A stretch of 64,000 nt of DNA from Aulostomus chinensis (lineage: Eukaryota; Chordata; Actinopteri; Syngnathiformes; Aulostomidae): positions 22,486,069 to 22,550,068 of the forward strand of contig JBBMOA010000015.1 in assembly GCA_037954235.1 (NCBI GenBank), in the 5' to 3' direction. The notes below the pieces were generated by a model, which saw only the letters and a program-made list of their open reading frames with translations, had not been told where the DNA came from and made no database searches. The position numbers and the translations under genes were made by a program. Positions 35,507-46,081 of the stretch are shown here, piece by piece; within the stretch, counting starts at the first letter, position 1, and each line of letters starts with the position of its first letter.

Positions 35507-35898
35507 GTCCATCCATCCATCCATTTTCTACCGCTCATCCTGTTAATGGTCGCGGGGGGGGGTTGGGGGCTGGAGCCTATCCCAGCAGCTTTCAGGCGTG
35601 AAGCAGGGTTCACCCTGGACAGGTCGCCAGTCCATCGCAGGGCCAACACATATAGACTGACAACCATTCACACTCACTATCATACCTACGGTCAATTTAG
35701 AGTATCCAATTAGCCTATTCCCCATTTGCATGAATTTGGACTATGGGAGGAGGCCTGAGTACCTGGAGAGAACCCACACAGGCACAGGGAGAACATGCAA
35801 AATCCACACAGAAAGATCCCGTGCCCGAGCCGGGACTCGAATCAGGAACCTTCTTGCTGTGAAGTGACAGTGCTAATTACTGCACCACCATGCCACCC
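35507..35898 (-). repeat. (GGAT)-tailed SINE, full length
   Basis: (ATCC)n tail, body and complete head (cttgctgtgaagtgacagtg, ctgcaccaccatgccaccca). It sits beside the Harbinger transposase remnant. The following 100 bp (35897-35995) match the segment beside the SINE at 6880-7264. Confidence 0.85.
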
Positions 35899-35995
35899 AG
35901 AATGTTAACAGGATATAATTTAAAATGTAGCCATTAACTTAAACAGAATGATTGCTACATCAGTAACCTGCAATCCTGTGAAATTCATCTTAAGT
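35897..35995. repeat. SINE-flanking segment shared with 7262-7373
   Basis: Begins 'cagaatgttaacaggatata' and ends 'gtgaaattcatctt'; nearly identical to 7262-7370 apart from a few substitutions and a 3-bp indel. Confidence 0.7.
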
Positions 35996-36635
35996 TGATC
36001 TTGAGGGTTTGTGCCCCAGGAACACTACAAACATATGGAGCACGCATTTGAGTGTGAGTGATACTGACCTCATTGTGTAAGTTTCAAAACAGCAGTTCGC
36101 TGCCTTGGCTGCCAGCAGTGTCGGTGTTGCAAATGCGTTATTCTGATAACAGTGTTGTTGCACTTTCCAGCATTGACCGTCAAAGAATTTAAAGGGGCAC
36201 ACATAGTTTGTCATTGCATTCAATTCATAACCAGTCATTCTCTGGGGCCCCAGGCCAGCTCAGGGCCGAGGCAATTGTTTGGTTTGTTTGGCTTGTTGCA
36301 ATGGGCCTGCACATAGTCCTTCACCCACATAGCTGAAAACTGTTGCTGCCTGTCACTGCCTCCATCATCACACAGAAGATAGACACGTTTCATCTTTGCC
36401 GAGTGCAGATACAACTTCACTGTATACTAGAGGCACTTCTGTCATTGCTGTTTGTGTATTGTTTATGATTTATTCCCACATGAACCCACTTTTTGTTTAG
36501 AAAATAATGAATCCTGGATGTGTTGGAGATGAACCAAAGGAGTGAAGCTCCTAGCAGTATTTTCTCCAATTATCCTCCCGTTATCTTAATGATGCTGATG
36601 TCCTTGAGTGTAGCAAGCACAGACCGGTTTGCCTC

Positions 36636-36698
<63 letters not shown>

Positions 36699-37119
36699 CT
36701 TTGTTTGATTCAAAACATTTTGATACATCTACACAGACTGACAACATAGGTCACTGTGCAAAATTGACCAATCAGTGGCAAAAGCTAGAGTGCCAGGGCC
36801 ATTTCTTAAAGAATGTAATATACCTTTGTTCCCTGGCAGGAGGGAATCAGTTCTCACTGGGTTTCCACAGAAGGTAGGTCTGAGCTCTCTCAGCACAGGG
36901 CTTTGCTGCACATATAATTCTGCTGTGAAGACTGAATAAACCACTCATAGACTTAAAGAGTAGCCTCTTGGTCTTTTATCTCTTGAGGCCGTGTTAAGAC
37001 AAAAAAGTCCAGGGTGAGTCCATCCAGGAGGATGGGCTCTAACACATCATCGGACCAGCCTTGGACTTTGGCTGAATGAAGCTTGTTTTTTTACCTTCAT
37101 CGGATTGATTGTTACAAGC
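35996..37119. other. Intergenic stretch, no gene recognised
   Basis: Two minus-strand frames (36235-36420 and 35990-36238) are open but unrecognised; 36235-36420 reads like plausible coding sequence (KMKRVYLLCDDGGSDRQQQF) without a family match. An (AC)n tract lies at 36638-36693. Confidence 0.3.
36638..36693. repeat. (AC)n microsatellite
   Basis: About 28 AC units. Confidence 0.95.
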
Positions 37120-38740
37120 CCTTTTAAAACACAGAGTGTGCCAAACTGCTAAGTATCTTGCCTCCATCCTTTCTTCTCTGGTTGGCAACACCCCCCACCA
37201 CATAATAAATTCCATGGACTTTGCTGACAAAATCAGACAAATCAGTCTAGACCCTGAAGAAAACATGGTTTCATACGATGTGACATCCCTGTTCACATGC
37301 ATCCCCACGGCAGATTCAGTCAAGAGAAAACTTCTGAAAGACAACACTAGCGGAAAGGACCACCCTTTCACCTGAACAGGTGTGTGACCTTCTCAACCTT
37401 TGCCTCAACACCACCTTCTTCCAATATAACAAGGGTTTTGACAGGCAAAAACACGGCTGTGCAATGGGATCTCCAGTATCCCCCACTGTAGCAAACCTGT
37501 ACATGGAAGAGATGGAGAGTGTAGCCTTGATAACATTCAGAGGTCACCCGCCGAGACATTGGTTCACATGCGTAGATAACACCTGGGTCACCATCAGGAA
37601 GGGTGAAGTTAGGCCTTTCACTGAACACCTTAACTCGGTGGACAAGAACATCACATTCAGGAGGGAGGATGTCAAAGACAACTGTCTCTGTGGCTTTTCT
37701 TGACTGTGTGGTACACATTGAAATCAATGGGGAACTTAACATTGGGGTCTACTGGAAACCCACCCACACGGATCAGTATCTCCTGTTTGACTCACACCAC
37801 CCACTCGAGTACAAACTCGGGGTGATCTGAACTCTCAAACACAGAGCACAAAGTATCCCTTCTAAAACAGATGGGAAAAGAAGGGAACACAACCACATAT
37901 ACTCAGCTTTCCAACCTCATGGCTATCCAAGCTGGGCTTTCATCAAAGCTGCCAAGAAGCCTAGGAAGAATAAGAAAGATGATGCCCTTTGGAGGAGGGG
38001 CATTGTCATCCCATATGTGGCAGGGGTTTCAGAGAAACTCAGAAGGATCTTTAACACATATGAGATCCCCATCCACTTTAAGCCCAGCAACACACTGAGG
38101 CAAAAACTTGTCCATCCTAAAGACAAGGTTCCAAGGCACAAACAGAGTAATGTTGTTTGTGCAGTACAGTGTAGCAAGGTGTGCTCTGGCCTGTACATAG
38201 GGGAGACAAAACAACAATTGCACAAATGCATGGTGCAACACAGGAGAGCCACAACCACTGGCCAGGACTCAGCAGTCCACCTCCACCTCAAGGAGAAGGG
38301 GCACTCCTTTGAAGATCACAAGGTGCACATTCTAGCCAGAGAGGACAGAAAGAAGGGTGAAAGAAGCCATTCATGTCAAACTAGAACGTCCATCTTTAAA
38401 CAGAGGAGGGGGCCTCAGACACCACCTATCAACCTATCACCCACCTACAATGCTGTCCTTAGATCCCTCACTGGGAGGTGCAGCCAGCATTCACACCTTC
38501 ACTCAGGTGACCCGAATGACACCCCCCCCCCCCCCCCAAGAGGGCTGGGAGGGGTTTTGACACCACCTGCCTGGGTGGTTATATACTTGATACTTCCCAC
38601 CAGAAATTTAGAACTGTAGAAGCTTCTTGAATGAGAGGCAAAACATCTTCACTTACCAGAGGTGAGTCCAGTTGCCTAAATTGATTATTTTTGAGAATTA
38701 CAATGACCTGGATGACTGAGAATATACACAAATACACCAC
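37120..38740 (+). pseudogene. Penelope-like retroelement, 5' truncated, RT plus GIY-YIG
   Basis: RT pieces: 37140-37375 (KYLASILSSLVGN, then VSYDVTSLFTCIPT, motif A), 37440-37530 (GCAMGSPVSPTVANLYMEEM, motif B) and 37570-37600 (CVDNTWVTI, the motif C position). After frameshifts a linker and C-terminal domain read on at 38017-38500, with SGLYIGETKQQLHKCMVQHR, a GIY-YIG endonuclease signature. This RT plus GIY-YIG order is diagnostic of Penelope-like elements. Motif C, normally VDD, reads VDN (AAC at 37578-37580), so the RT is dead, and several frameshifts are present. The 3' part to about 38740 looks like element tail, including a poly-C run at 38522-38537. Confidence 0.9.
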
Positions 38741-38866
38741 TTGTGTGGGCATAAACATGTGATGTGATGTGCAGCATGAAGTTGTGTGTGAACAGTGAAG
38801 TACAACATGGGCATTGTGAAGAATATTTAGAGCATTTAGCCCCATAACACAGTCTGTAAGTTTTCA

Positions 38867-38992
38867 TCAAAAGTTTTTTAACTTGCTGGTGACCTGTTTC
38901 TTCATCCAGGGATAGTCGTGTCCACGAAGCTCCTCCATGACCTTTTCATACAACAAGCCATCCTTCACAGTCCCTGTAAGGTGGTTATCCAT
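38867..38992 (-). pseudogene. Myb/SANT-like fragment
   Basis: Forty-one codons from an ATG at 38992 to TGA at 38867: GTVKDGLLYEKVMEELRGH followed by DYPWMKKQVTSKLKNF. The pattern of an amphipathic helix ending EEL, an aromatic-Trp turn and a basic QVTSKLKN helix resembles the second half of Myb/SANT-like domains found in transposon-encoded proteins. No upstream first helix in frame. Could be a transposon remnant or an exon; weak. Confidence 0.4.
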
Positions 38993-39531
38993 GGTCCTCT
39001 TGGTAGTGATGGTTAGCAGCACACCAGTTGCTAATCTTACTGAAGTGATGATCTGACTGCTGTGATCAGCTGTTTCCTGATTTTAAAACTCCTGGGTGTG
39101 GGTTGCACAGCAGTTTGCTTCATTATCAACACCTCCATCCAACTCACACCTAGCCAGCACTTTGACAGCTTGGATTTACATAGTGATGGGGACGGCAAAA
39201 AGTGTACCCTCAGGGAGCAAATTGTCGGCCTAATTTGCCACAATCCTCGGACCAAGCCACAAAGACAGCCAAATTAGTGGATTGCTGTCCAGTATAAAAT
39301 CGACGACTGACCGATAGAAAACCTGACCAGGTGTTTTTATTATAACAACATTAAGCCCTGCATCATCCACAGGTCCACAGTCATGTTGTCAGTTCATCCA
39401 AACATTAACACAAAACGTGAATTAATCTACGCTTGAGAACTCCCACCAGCCGGGGAACCCTAACGTGAACTGTGCAAGCGTGACCGTGTTTACAAACAAC
39501 TTGTATCATGATCTTCACATCTTTTTATCGA

Positions 39532-39900
39532 TCATAGCAGGTTTAGTTCATGAACTAACACAGTCAGTGATTGCACCGCTTTGCCAACCTTGTTAATCGC
39601 AGCATGGGCCGGACCGACAGGGGGCTGGCTTCCAGACCAGCCCCACTGGCCACCCCCGTCACCGCCGAAACCAGCTGACAGGGAGTCTAGCCTACCTGGT
39701 CCAGGGGCCAAACCGGACTGCCAAGGGGCACTGTCCGGAGAACCGGGCAGAGGGTCCACCACCCTGCTGTGCAAGGGCAGGGAGGACTCAGGCCCACCAT
39801 GCACGGCGGGACCCCCAGCCGGCAGCCCATGGTCAGGGCACCCAGTCTGATCAGCACCAAGGAGGTCAGCATGGCCTACATCTGTAGCAGTTTAGTCTTA
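39532..39900 (-). other. GC-rich open frame, unidentified
   Basis: A minus-strand frame is open from about 39890 to a stop at 39532, about 118 codons, rich in Gly, Pro and Ser and ending AINKVGKAVQSLTVLVHELN. There is no Met at its beginning; an overlapping frame has ATG at 39872 with a hydrophobic start (MLTSLVLIRLGAL). The block is much more GC- and CpG-rich than the flanks. A promoter-like site lies about 200 bp upstream at 40068-40112. I recognise no family; it may be an exon, a retrocopy or transposon DNA. Confidence 0.3.
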
Positions 39901-40067
39901 CTAGACTTCTAACATGACGAAGAGACTCTCAACTTAACTCCGACTTGTTAACTGAAGTTATTAAATGAATACAGGGTTTTCTGGTGCAAATGAGGAGTAC
40001 ATGCTGCAGCTTAACTAGTAGTAGCTATCTGCTAACAACGACAAACCAGAAACTTAACTCTGACGCA

Positions 40068-40112
40068 TTACGTCATTCCACCTCGTGCTCTAAGCATTGT
40101 GGGTAATGTAGT
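40068..40112 (-). promoter_or_regulatory. Promoter-like ZNF143-type and CRE-type motifs
   Basis: On the minus strand 40112-40094 reads ACTACATTACCCACAATGC, which fits the ACTAYRnnnCCCR (ZNF143/SBS) promoter motif exactly. About 20 nt downstream 40075-40068 reads TGACGTAA, a CRE/ATF-type site. Such pairs are common just upstream of vertebrate transcription starts. Direction toward the GC-rich frame at 39.9-39.5 kb is inferred. Confidence 0.45.
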
Positions 40113-40379
40113 CCTTTTAACACAATATTTAAATGAAATGTATATTGATCTTTTTTAACCAAATACTTCTCACATGAATTGTTAACTTATTAGTCACCAC
40201 ACATAAACATGTTTTCTCTTCAAATAAATTCTCAACAACATCTAATCAAAAGTCCAGTCGCATTTTGGGCTTTGCCCACGCAACCATACCTTGTTTTGTA
40301 GGGGCCGTGGGAAGAGTCTATCTTACCTGTGGCCTGTGTGGCACGGTGCTGTTTGGTGGTGTGGTGTGATCAGAGTTCT

Positions 40380-41950
40380 CAAAATCCATATTGTGCGTTT
40401 CTTTTGTGCTGAGGAGATGTTTTCTGTTCCATCTCTACACTTGTCCTTCAGTGGTGTGGACATGGTATGACCTGTCAGTGTGTGCTGGCTTGACAATTAC
40501 TGGTTTCCAGTTGCCACATTCTTTCAGCTGGATGCGTTGTCCTGTCTGCAGCGGTGTCATCAGCTTGGCTGGCCTTTCATAGTACCTTTTCTGACGCGGC
40601 TGTTGTTGGAGTCTCCTGGTGTGAACTTCTTTGTTGCTGACTACCTTAGGCAGAAGCTGCTGCTGTGTGCTGGGCAAGATGGAGCATAAGCAATGACCTG
40701 AAATTGTCCACTGGAGTATTTTATGCTCAAGACAGGTGGGGCACTGTGAAGCTATCTCCTCTATCTGCTTGTTCATCCTGGGCCAGAAAAGGATGTTGTG
40801 GGCTCTCTCTTTACATTTCTCCATGCCCATATGGCCTGCATGTATTCTGGATGTCAGTGCGCAATGAAGAAGGCAGAATGATTTTCACATCTTTGAATAG
40901 AATTTCATTCATCTGGGAGGACTCATCTTGCTAGTTCCCGTACGCCATTATGCTCCGTGGGCATCCCTTTCTCTCGTCTGGCCATCTGTATGTGATTGTT
41001 TTTCTCAATCTGATGAGCTGTGGATCCTTTTTAGTCTCTGTTTTGATTTGGTCCGGTTTTTATATCACTGATGGATAGGCAGCTGTACACCGGTGCTATG
41101 ACTTCCTTGACAGTGTGTCTCCCACAGGGATGTCTTTCCCTGGCTTGTTGATAATGGTGAAGTTGTATCACTGTAACTGAAGCATCATCTGCTGTAGTCT
41201 TGGAGGCACTGCGGTGAGTGGCTTGTGTAGAATGGATTCAAGTGGCCTGTGGTCACTTTCAATAACGATGTGGCCATACTCATACAGTACAGGTGGAAGC
41301 ATTTGCAACCAAACACGATGACATACAGTTCCTTTTCTATCTGAGCATAATTGACTTCACTCTCAGCAACTTGGAGGCATAGCCGATGGCCTTCTCCTCC
41401 TGCAGTAGGACTGCACCTAGCCCGTACTTGGAGGCATTGACCTGTGGATGGTGTTCTTTGCTGGGGCTTGGACTGGACCTGGATCTTGGATCATTCAGTA
41501 ATTTCTCTCTCACGAGAGTGAGTGAATGCTGAAAACGATACGGTCTCTTATCATGTCCTCACTGTCTGCGTAATTGCAATCCTGTACACACAGCTTTAAA
41601 TCAGTCACAAACTGTTCAAATGGCTTGGTAGCTCCCTCTACCTTCTTCGGGAATTTATAGCATGGAATTATGATGTTAGTCTTTTGAGTGACATATTTCT
41701 CAGTTATTGGAGTAGAATTTCAATACCTTTCTTTCATTTGCCGTGAGTGTCCATGTATTGTAGATGTCTCGGCCTTTATCACCAATCCAAAGGACTAGGT
41801 AGCTGCACTTTTCTTCCTCGCCCTTCTTCTTGAAAGTTCCGGAGAATTTTAGGCTAATGTAATGAGCTGCCATCCTTTGGGCAAGTTGCTAGCATCCCAG
41901 TCCATGCCAGGTGTAGGAACTCCGGCAACATCCATCATGTCCTCTTCCAT
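40380..41950 (-). pseudogene. Ty3/Gypsy retrotransposon, internally deleted gag-pol
   Basis: Minus-strand order: a gag-like region (ATG at 41950; GMDWDASNLPKGW, then PFEQFVTDLKLCVQDC and MIRDRIVF, to about 41490), fused to an RNase H region (VNASKYGLGAVLLQEE at about 41440; HIVIESDHRPLESIL at about 41260; LPPRLQQMM-like at about 41200), then the integrase zinc-binding domain (HILF-WPRMNKQIEEIASQC..C at about 40820-40730) joined to the C-terminal part (YYERPAKLMTPLQTGQRI). Protease, most of RT and the integrase catalytic core are missing. Several stops. The first catalytic residue of RNase H is Asn instead of Asp. Confidence 0.8.
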
Positions 41951-41983
41951 AGGTTTCTATAAAAAACTAAACTTTAACTTTTA

Positions 41984-41994
41984 TTCTGACACCA
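41984..41994 (-). other. Primer-binding site of the Gypsy element
   Basis: Minus strand TGGTGTCAGAA directly follows the LTR end; the TGG start is complementary to the CCA end of a tRNA. Confidence 0.6.
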
Positions 41995-42271
41995 TGTCTA
42001 ATTCTGTGCTGGTGTAGTACACAGTCTCAGGATGACGAGTTGGTCTAACTTATTCTTTATTACAATAATCTGCAGTACATCTTAATGTGTGACTATCATC
42101 AGAAGGCTTACCTCAACTAACTGGACATGTGACTGACGTCATACGTAGGGCTGTCATAGACCTATCAACTAGGCACTGTTGGGCAATAGGCCTACTCGTT
42201 ATAAGCATTGGGTGTCTTAGTTATAACACGTACATAACTATTCAATATAAGCATATTCTGAGAATACTACA
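41995..42271 (-). repeat. 5' LTR of the Gypsy element (solo side)
   Basis: 277 bp beginning TGTAGTATTCTC at 42271 and ending TTAGACA at 41995 on the minus strand, so it has TG..CA ends, and it abuts the primer-binding site. An AATAAA lies inside (complement of 42056-42061) and CRE-like TGACGTCA-type sequence near 42130. No second LTR is seen below 40380. Boundaries inferred from termini. Confidence 0.6.
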
Positions 42272-42869
42272 GGCCCAACCCTGGAGAAATTGCAATAGTA
42301 ATGTGTTGTAGTTTTTATTGATCCTAATACCCTCCGACATCATATATTAAAAATATACCTTCACAGATTTAGTGGAACATACTTTTTCCAAGATCAAAAG
42401 CAATGTTTAAACATTTTAAAGTGAAGTGGTCTGGGTAAAATGGTGTTAAGATAGGAGGGTCTTTGTACACCTATCACACATATGTAGTGTATTTTCCCAA
42501 GTTTTTGGGGTCAATCTTTCCAATAAAACACTTTTCAAAGCCTATTCTTTTGGGTATTACTAGTCCAACACCTAATTTTTTGACAAAACTTCCACTCAAA
42601 GTTTGTGCTTCACTCCTGTTGGTGTTTCTGCATCTAAAATGGGTACAAATTGTTCCTATGACAAAAGTGTACTAATCAATGATGACATCATCCCCCCCAT
42701 CCCCCAGTAGTGGCACACGTTGCTTAAATACAGTGAACTCCCGTAAGTCAGACATTTCTTTCCTTCTACCACTCAGAACTATAACACATTTATAATCACC
42801 AGTTTTCATTTTGCTGCTTAGGTCACTCTTTATGTTTGCTAGTGTTGAGCTAGCAGTTAGCTAGCGGTT
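42272..42869. other. Noncoding stretch, no feature recognised
   Basis: Short repeated words occur near 42840-42890 (gctagcagttagctagcggtta). No gene seen. Confidence 0.35.
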
Positions 42870-43560
42870 AGCTACCATTTGCTAGCTAACCACCTCTACC
42901 AGTGTTTAGTTGGTTGTAAATGGAGATCATCTGGCCCCTCATTTTCATACAAATGTCCCTGTTTATTTTGTGGGGTGCATGACAGACATGCAGACAAGAG
43001 AAAAGTGTTCAAACTGATTCTTGTCAGGACCAAAGACTTTCAGACAAAACTAGAGAGTCTGCTGTGCAGACAAATAGTACCTATCCAACCAGTCTATAAA
43101 TGTCATCTGTGATGAAGACACTGCCATATGTTCCACAGTCTCTTCAACTTTTTCTGCGCACACTATTTGTTGGGAGAGAAAAGGAACTAAAGGTTTGTTC
43201 TTTCGGTCAAGCCATGATGCAAGCTACCACACCGAAAATTCTACTCCCACCATTTCAGCCTGGGGTTAGTGTACAAATGCATCCCCACTTTGCATCAGAA
43301 TTTCTCAACTGTATCACCTTGGATTTGGCTGTTCAAATTCAGAAGTACAGATGTACAAAAGAAGTGTTGCAGTAGCACAGAAACTTGAGGTTCATGGATT
43401 AACACCAGGACACTTCATACAATATGTTGCAGACAGTGTTGACCATGATGTGGCAAGGCGAGCGGTGGGGAACAATTGCCGACAATGCCACCTGGGGGCT
43501 TTCACCCCAGGATATAAACAAAATTTCAAAAAAAGAAAAATGACCAGACTTCCAATGGAA
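42870..43560 (+). pseudogene. Fragment of an unidentified multicopy fish gene family
   Basis: Three coding-like pieces in order: a CLFCG zinc-ribbon-like start followed by LVRTKDFQTKLESLLC (42950-43070); PQSLQLFLRTLFVGREKELK and GQAMMQATTP with VSVQMHPHFAS (43130-43290); and LTPGHFIQYVADSVDHDV (43400-43450). I recall this ordered set as part of a large uncharacterised, highly repeated protein in fish and invertebrate genomes, probably transposon-linked. Frames change between pieces. Function unknown. Confidence 0.5.
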
Positions 43561-45189
43561 CAAAGGCACACAGTTCAAAATACCAAAGGACAGGACCGTG
43601 ATTCCCAATTATAAAAATACTTTTATTACAAAATAGTTAAAAATGAGCAACAGACTAAATAAACGCCAATGAACAGAAGTACAAGAGGAATTACCGAAAG
43701 GAAAAGGGGACAGGTCTGGGGCTTACCACGACAGTGCTAATGAAAAGGGGAGGAATCCAAAAAAATACTACACTGCACCCGTGACACAGCAAACCAAAAA
43801 AAAACGTGGATAAGGAACCACCACCAGGGGGACCGCTGCCGCTCTGGGCCCTCAACACCTGTCAAAGAAAAGAAAAAAAAACACCATTAAAAACATGAAA
43901 CCACGGCAATCCTCACACACGAACTAAATATCGCTACCCCAATAACTCAACAGAAACTATTTTACATCCAAATGATCAAAATGGGGAGCAAGGGGCAATA
44001 ATAATAATAATAATAATAATAAATAATAATAATAATAAAAGTAATAATAAAGGTTCTAAACATTAAATCAAATGTAACCCATAAAAAACTAACAGTAATA
44101 ATTCAAAGAAAGCAATAACAAATAGAGAAGGAATAAACTCAAATAATCAAGAAAATGTCTGCCCCTCTAATTAAAACTCGTCTCCAAGAGGGATGGCTCA
44201 GCGCCGATGAGGGTCGGGATGCCCTCTCGGCCCACGTTGAGGCTCTGACAAAGGCCGTAGTGCATGGCTTTAACCACCGTTAATGGAATCGGAGCCGATA
44301 TGAGCCGAATCACCAAAATCCAAACTGAAGACGAGGAGAAGAGGAGAAGAAGAGGAAGAAGAACCAAAACAGCAGCTTGGCTCACAGCGGCAATTGACGG
44401 CGGCGCACTGCAAAATAAACAAGTTAACCTAATTAAAATGTGGATGAAGGACATTACAGAATAACAAAAGCCAAGAATAAACATTTCCTACCGGAGAGCA
44501 GAATCGTGGTGTCAGACGAGGCAGGAGGAGGAAGCCAGCAGCCCAGACTACACAAACGATGTCCGGGAGAGGATAATCAAAACACCGCGGAACATCGGCA
44601 GCTTGATATAAAAGGCAGACAACTACGCATCTTACCCACAGAAACTGTACCACGCACACACAGCCCAAGAGAGACAGCCCAGCTCCCGGTAACACCACAC
44701 CGCTGGACGGAGCAAAACTGGAGTAAACGCGGGGCCCAGGACACTGAATAAATCGAGCAGAGAAAGCATGCATACCTTTGTTAGTAAGCGATCTGCTGAC
44801 CAGCGAGACGCCACCACGCACGGCTGTAGGCTCCGTAAAGGAGGGAGAGGAAGAAGAAAAGGACGGAGAAGGGTCCGACCAGGTCTATTTATAGGCGAAC
44901 ACTAACTACCATCTGCCACACTGCCCCTCATGGTGGGGAGTGTAGCGCCATCCTGCCACAATATTATCCTTTGTCCATGGAACATTCCATGGCATGGGAA
45001 TTTTTGCATGCATCACAAAGGACCGAGCAGAAGTTGGATGCATAAACATTGTTCCATGGAGTCTGGGGGTCTCAAGGACCTTGCCTACAGGGAAATTGAA
45101 GAGCACTCTGAAGACAATAGAGAGACAGCTGCTGATAGACTCTGGAAGTTGTCCTTGCTGCTCGGCAAATGCTCAAGGCCTGGCAGTCT
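43561..45189. other. Intergenic stretch, no gene recognised
   Basis: Contains an (AAT)n tract at about 43998-44038. The 44170-44930 part is CpG-containing with purine-rich patches (gaagacgaggagaagagg) and open frames on both strands that I cannot assign; it looks repeat-derived. Confidence 0.35.
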
Positions 45190-45485
45190 GAACCCATAGC
45201 AGCATATCTAATGGCCAGACTAAGCAGCCCTAACTATAAGCCTGATCAAAAAGGAAGGTCTGAAGTCTGCTCTTAAACATAGAGAGGGTGTCTAGCTGAA
45301 GTCTCTGGCTCCCATTTTACTTTTAGAAACTGTAGGAACCACAAGTAACCCTGCAGGGTTCTAGCTGGATAATAGGGGACTATGAGCTCTGTCAAATATG
45401 AAGGAGCCTGATTGTTGAGGACTTTGTAAGTTAGAAGGAGAATTTTAAATTCTACTCTAAATTTGACTCTCCAGTTTGTTCATGA
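45190..45485 (-). pseudogene. L2-like LINE, C-terminal ORF2 part
   Basis: Minus strand reads VEFKILLLTYKVLNNQAPSY, then LIVPYYPARTLQ and downstream residues typical of the C-terminal region of fish L2-type ORF2. It is the distal part of the LINE whose RT lies at 46082-46960; a Harbinger fragment separates them, and about 150 residues of the LINE are missing at the junction (estimate from family layout). Confidence 0.75.
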
Positions 45486-46081
45486 TCACAATTTGTTACC
45501 GGGGGCCTCATGTATCAACACGGTTTATGCAAGAAAAAATTGCGTATGTCAGGATCGGCACTCACGGTCAGATGCATCAACACAACAGGTTCGTCGATTC
45601 TTACGCTAGAAGTTGGCAGAAAGCCGATTCTTGCGTTAACTGCACTTTGGTCCGTTGGCGACACTGTGTGGCGGTGTTTGGTAACTGACATTATTTGACA
45701 ACCGCACATACATCGGGCACAAAAAAGCCATCAACACAAACACCTGTTGGCATTACTTAAGTGGCTATAAAAGAGCCTTCACGATTGTGCAACATTCAAC
45801 AATGGCAGCACTTGCGCTGTTGGAGGACGTGGCAAATGGTGCAACCAGAAGGGAGCGACATTTCGGGGAGCGGGAGGATCTGCTGCACACTTCAGTGGCT
45901 GATGAGCCGGCTCAGGCAACCGCAGGCCATCCTCCTACAAATTTGTGAGGAGCTGCGATCAGCGCTCCAGCGCAGAACCGCCATGAACAATGTTGTGCCA
46001 GTGCCGACACTGGTGCTGAGCATGCTCGGCTTCTTGGCCACTGGCTTCTTCCAGCGGGAGATGGCGGTCACCAAGTTTTTA
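45486..46081 (+). pseudogene. PIF/Harbinger 5' fragment inserted in the L2-like LINE
   Basis: Begins with a terminal-repeat-like GGGGGCCTCATGTATCAAC at 45499; a TATA-like GGCTATAAAAG at about 45762 precedes an ATG at 45802 (MAALALLEDVANG, RRERHF). After a frame change: WLMSRLRQPQAILLQICEEL, VPVPTLVLSMLGFLATG and FFQREMA, the N-terminal region of a HARBI1-like transposase. It stops abruptly at 46081, where L2 sequence resumes. DDE part and 3' terminus are absent. Confidence 0.8.

Noticed and set aside
38600..38660. Hammerhead ribozyme in the Penelope-like tail
   Set aside because: Hammerheads are known in some PLEs, but here the CUGANGA and GAAA core elements are not both present and no stem II forms.
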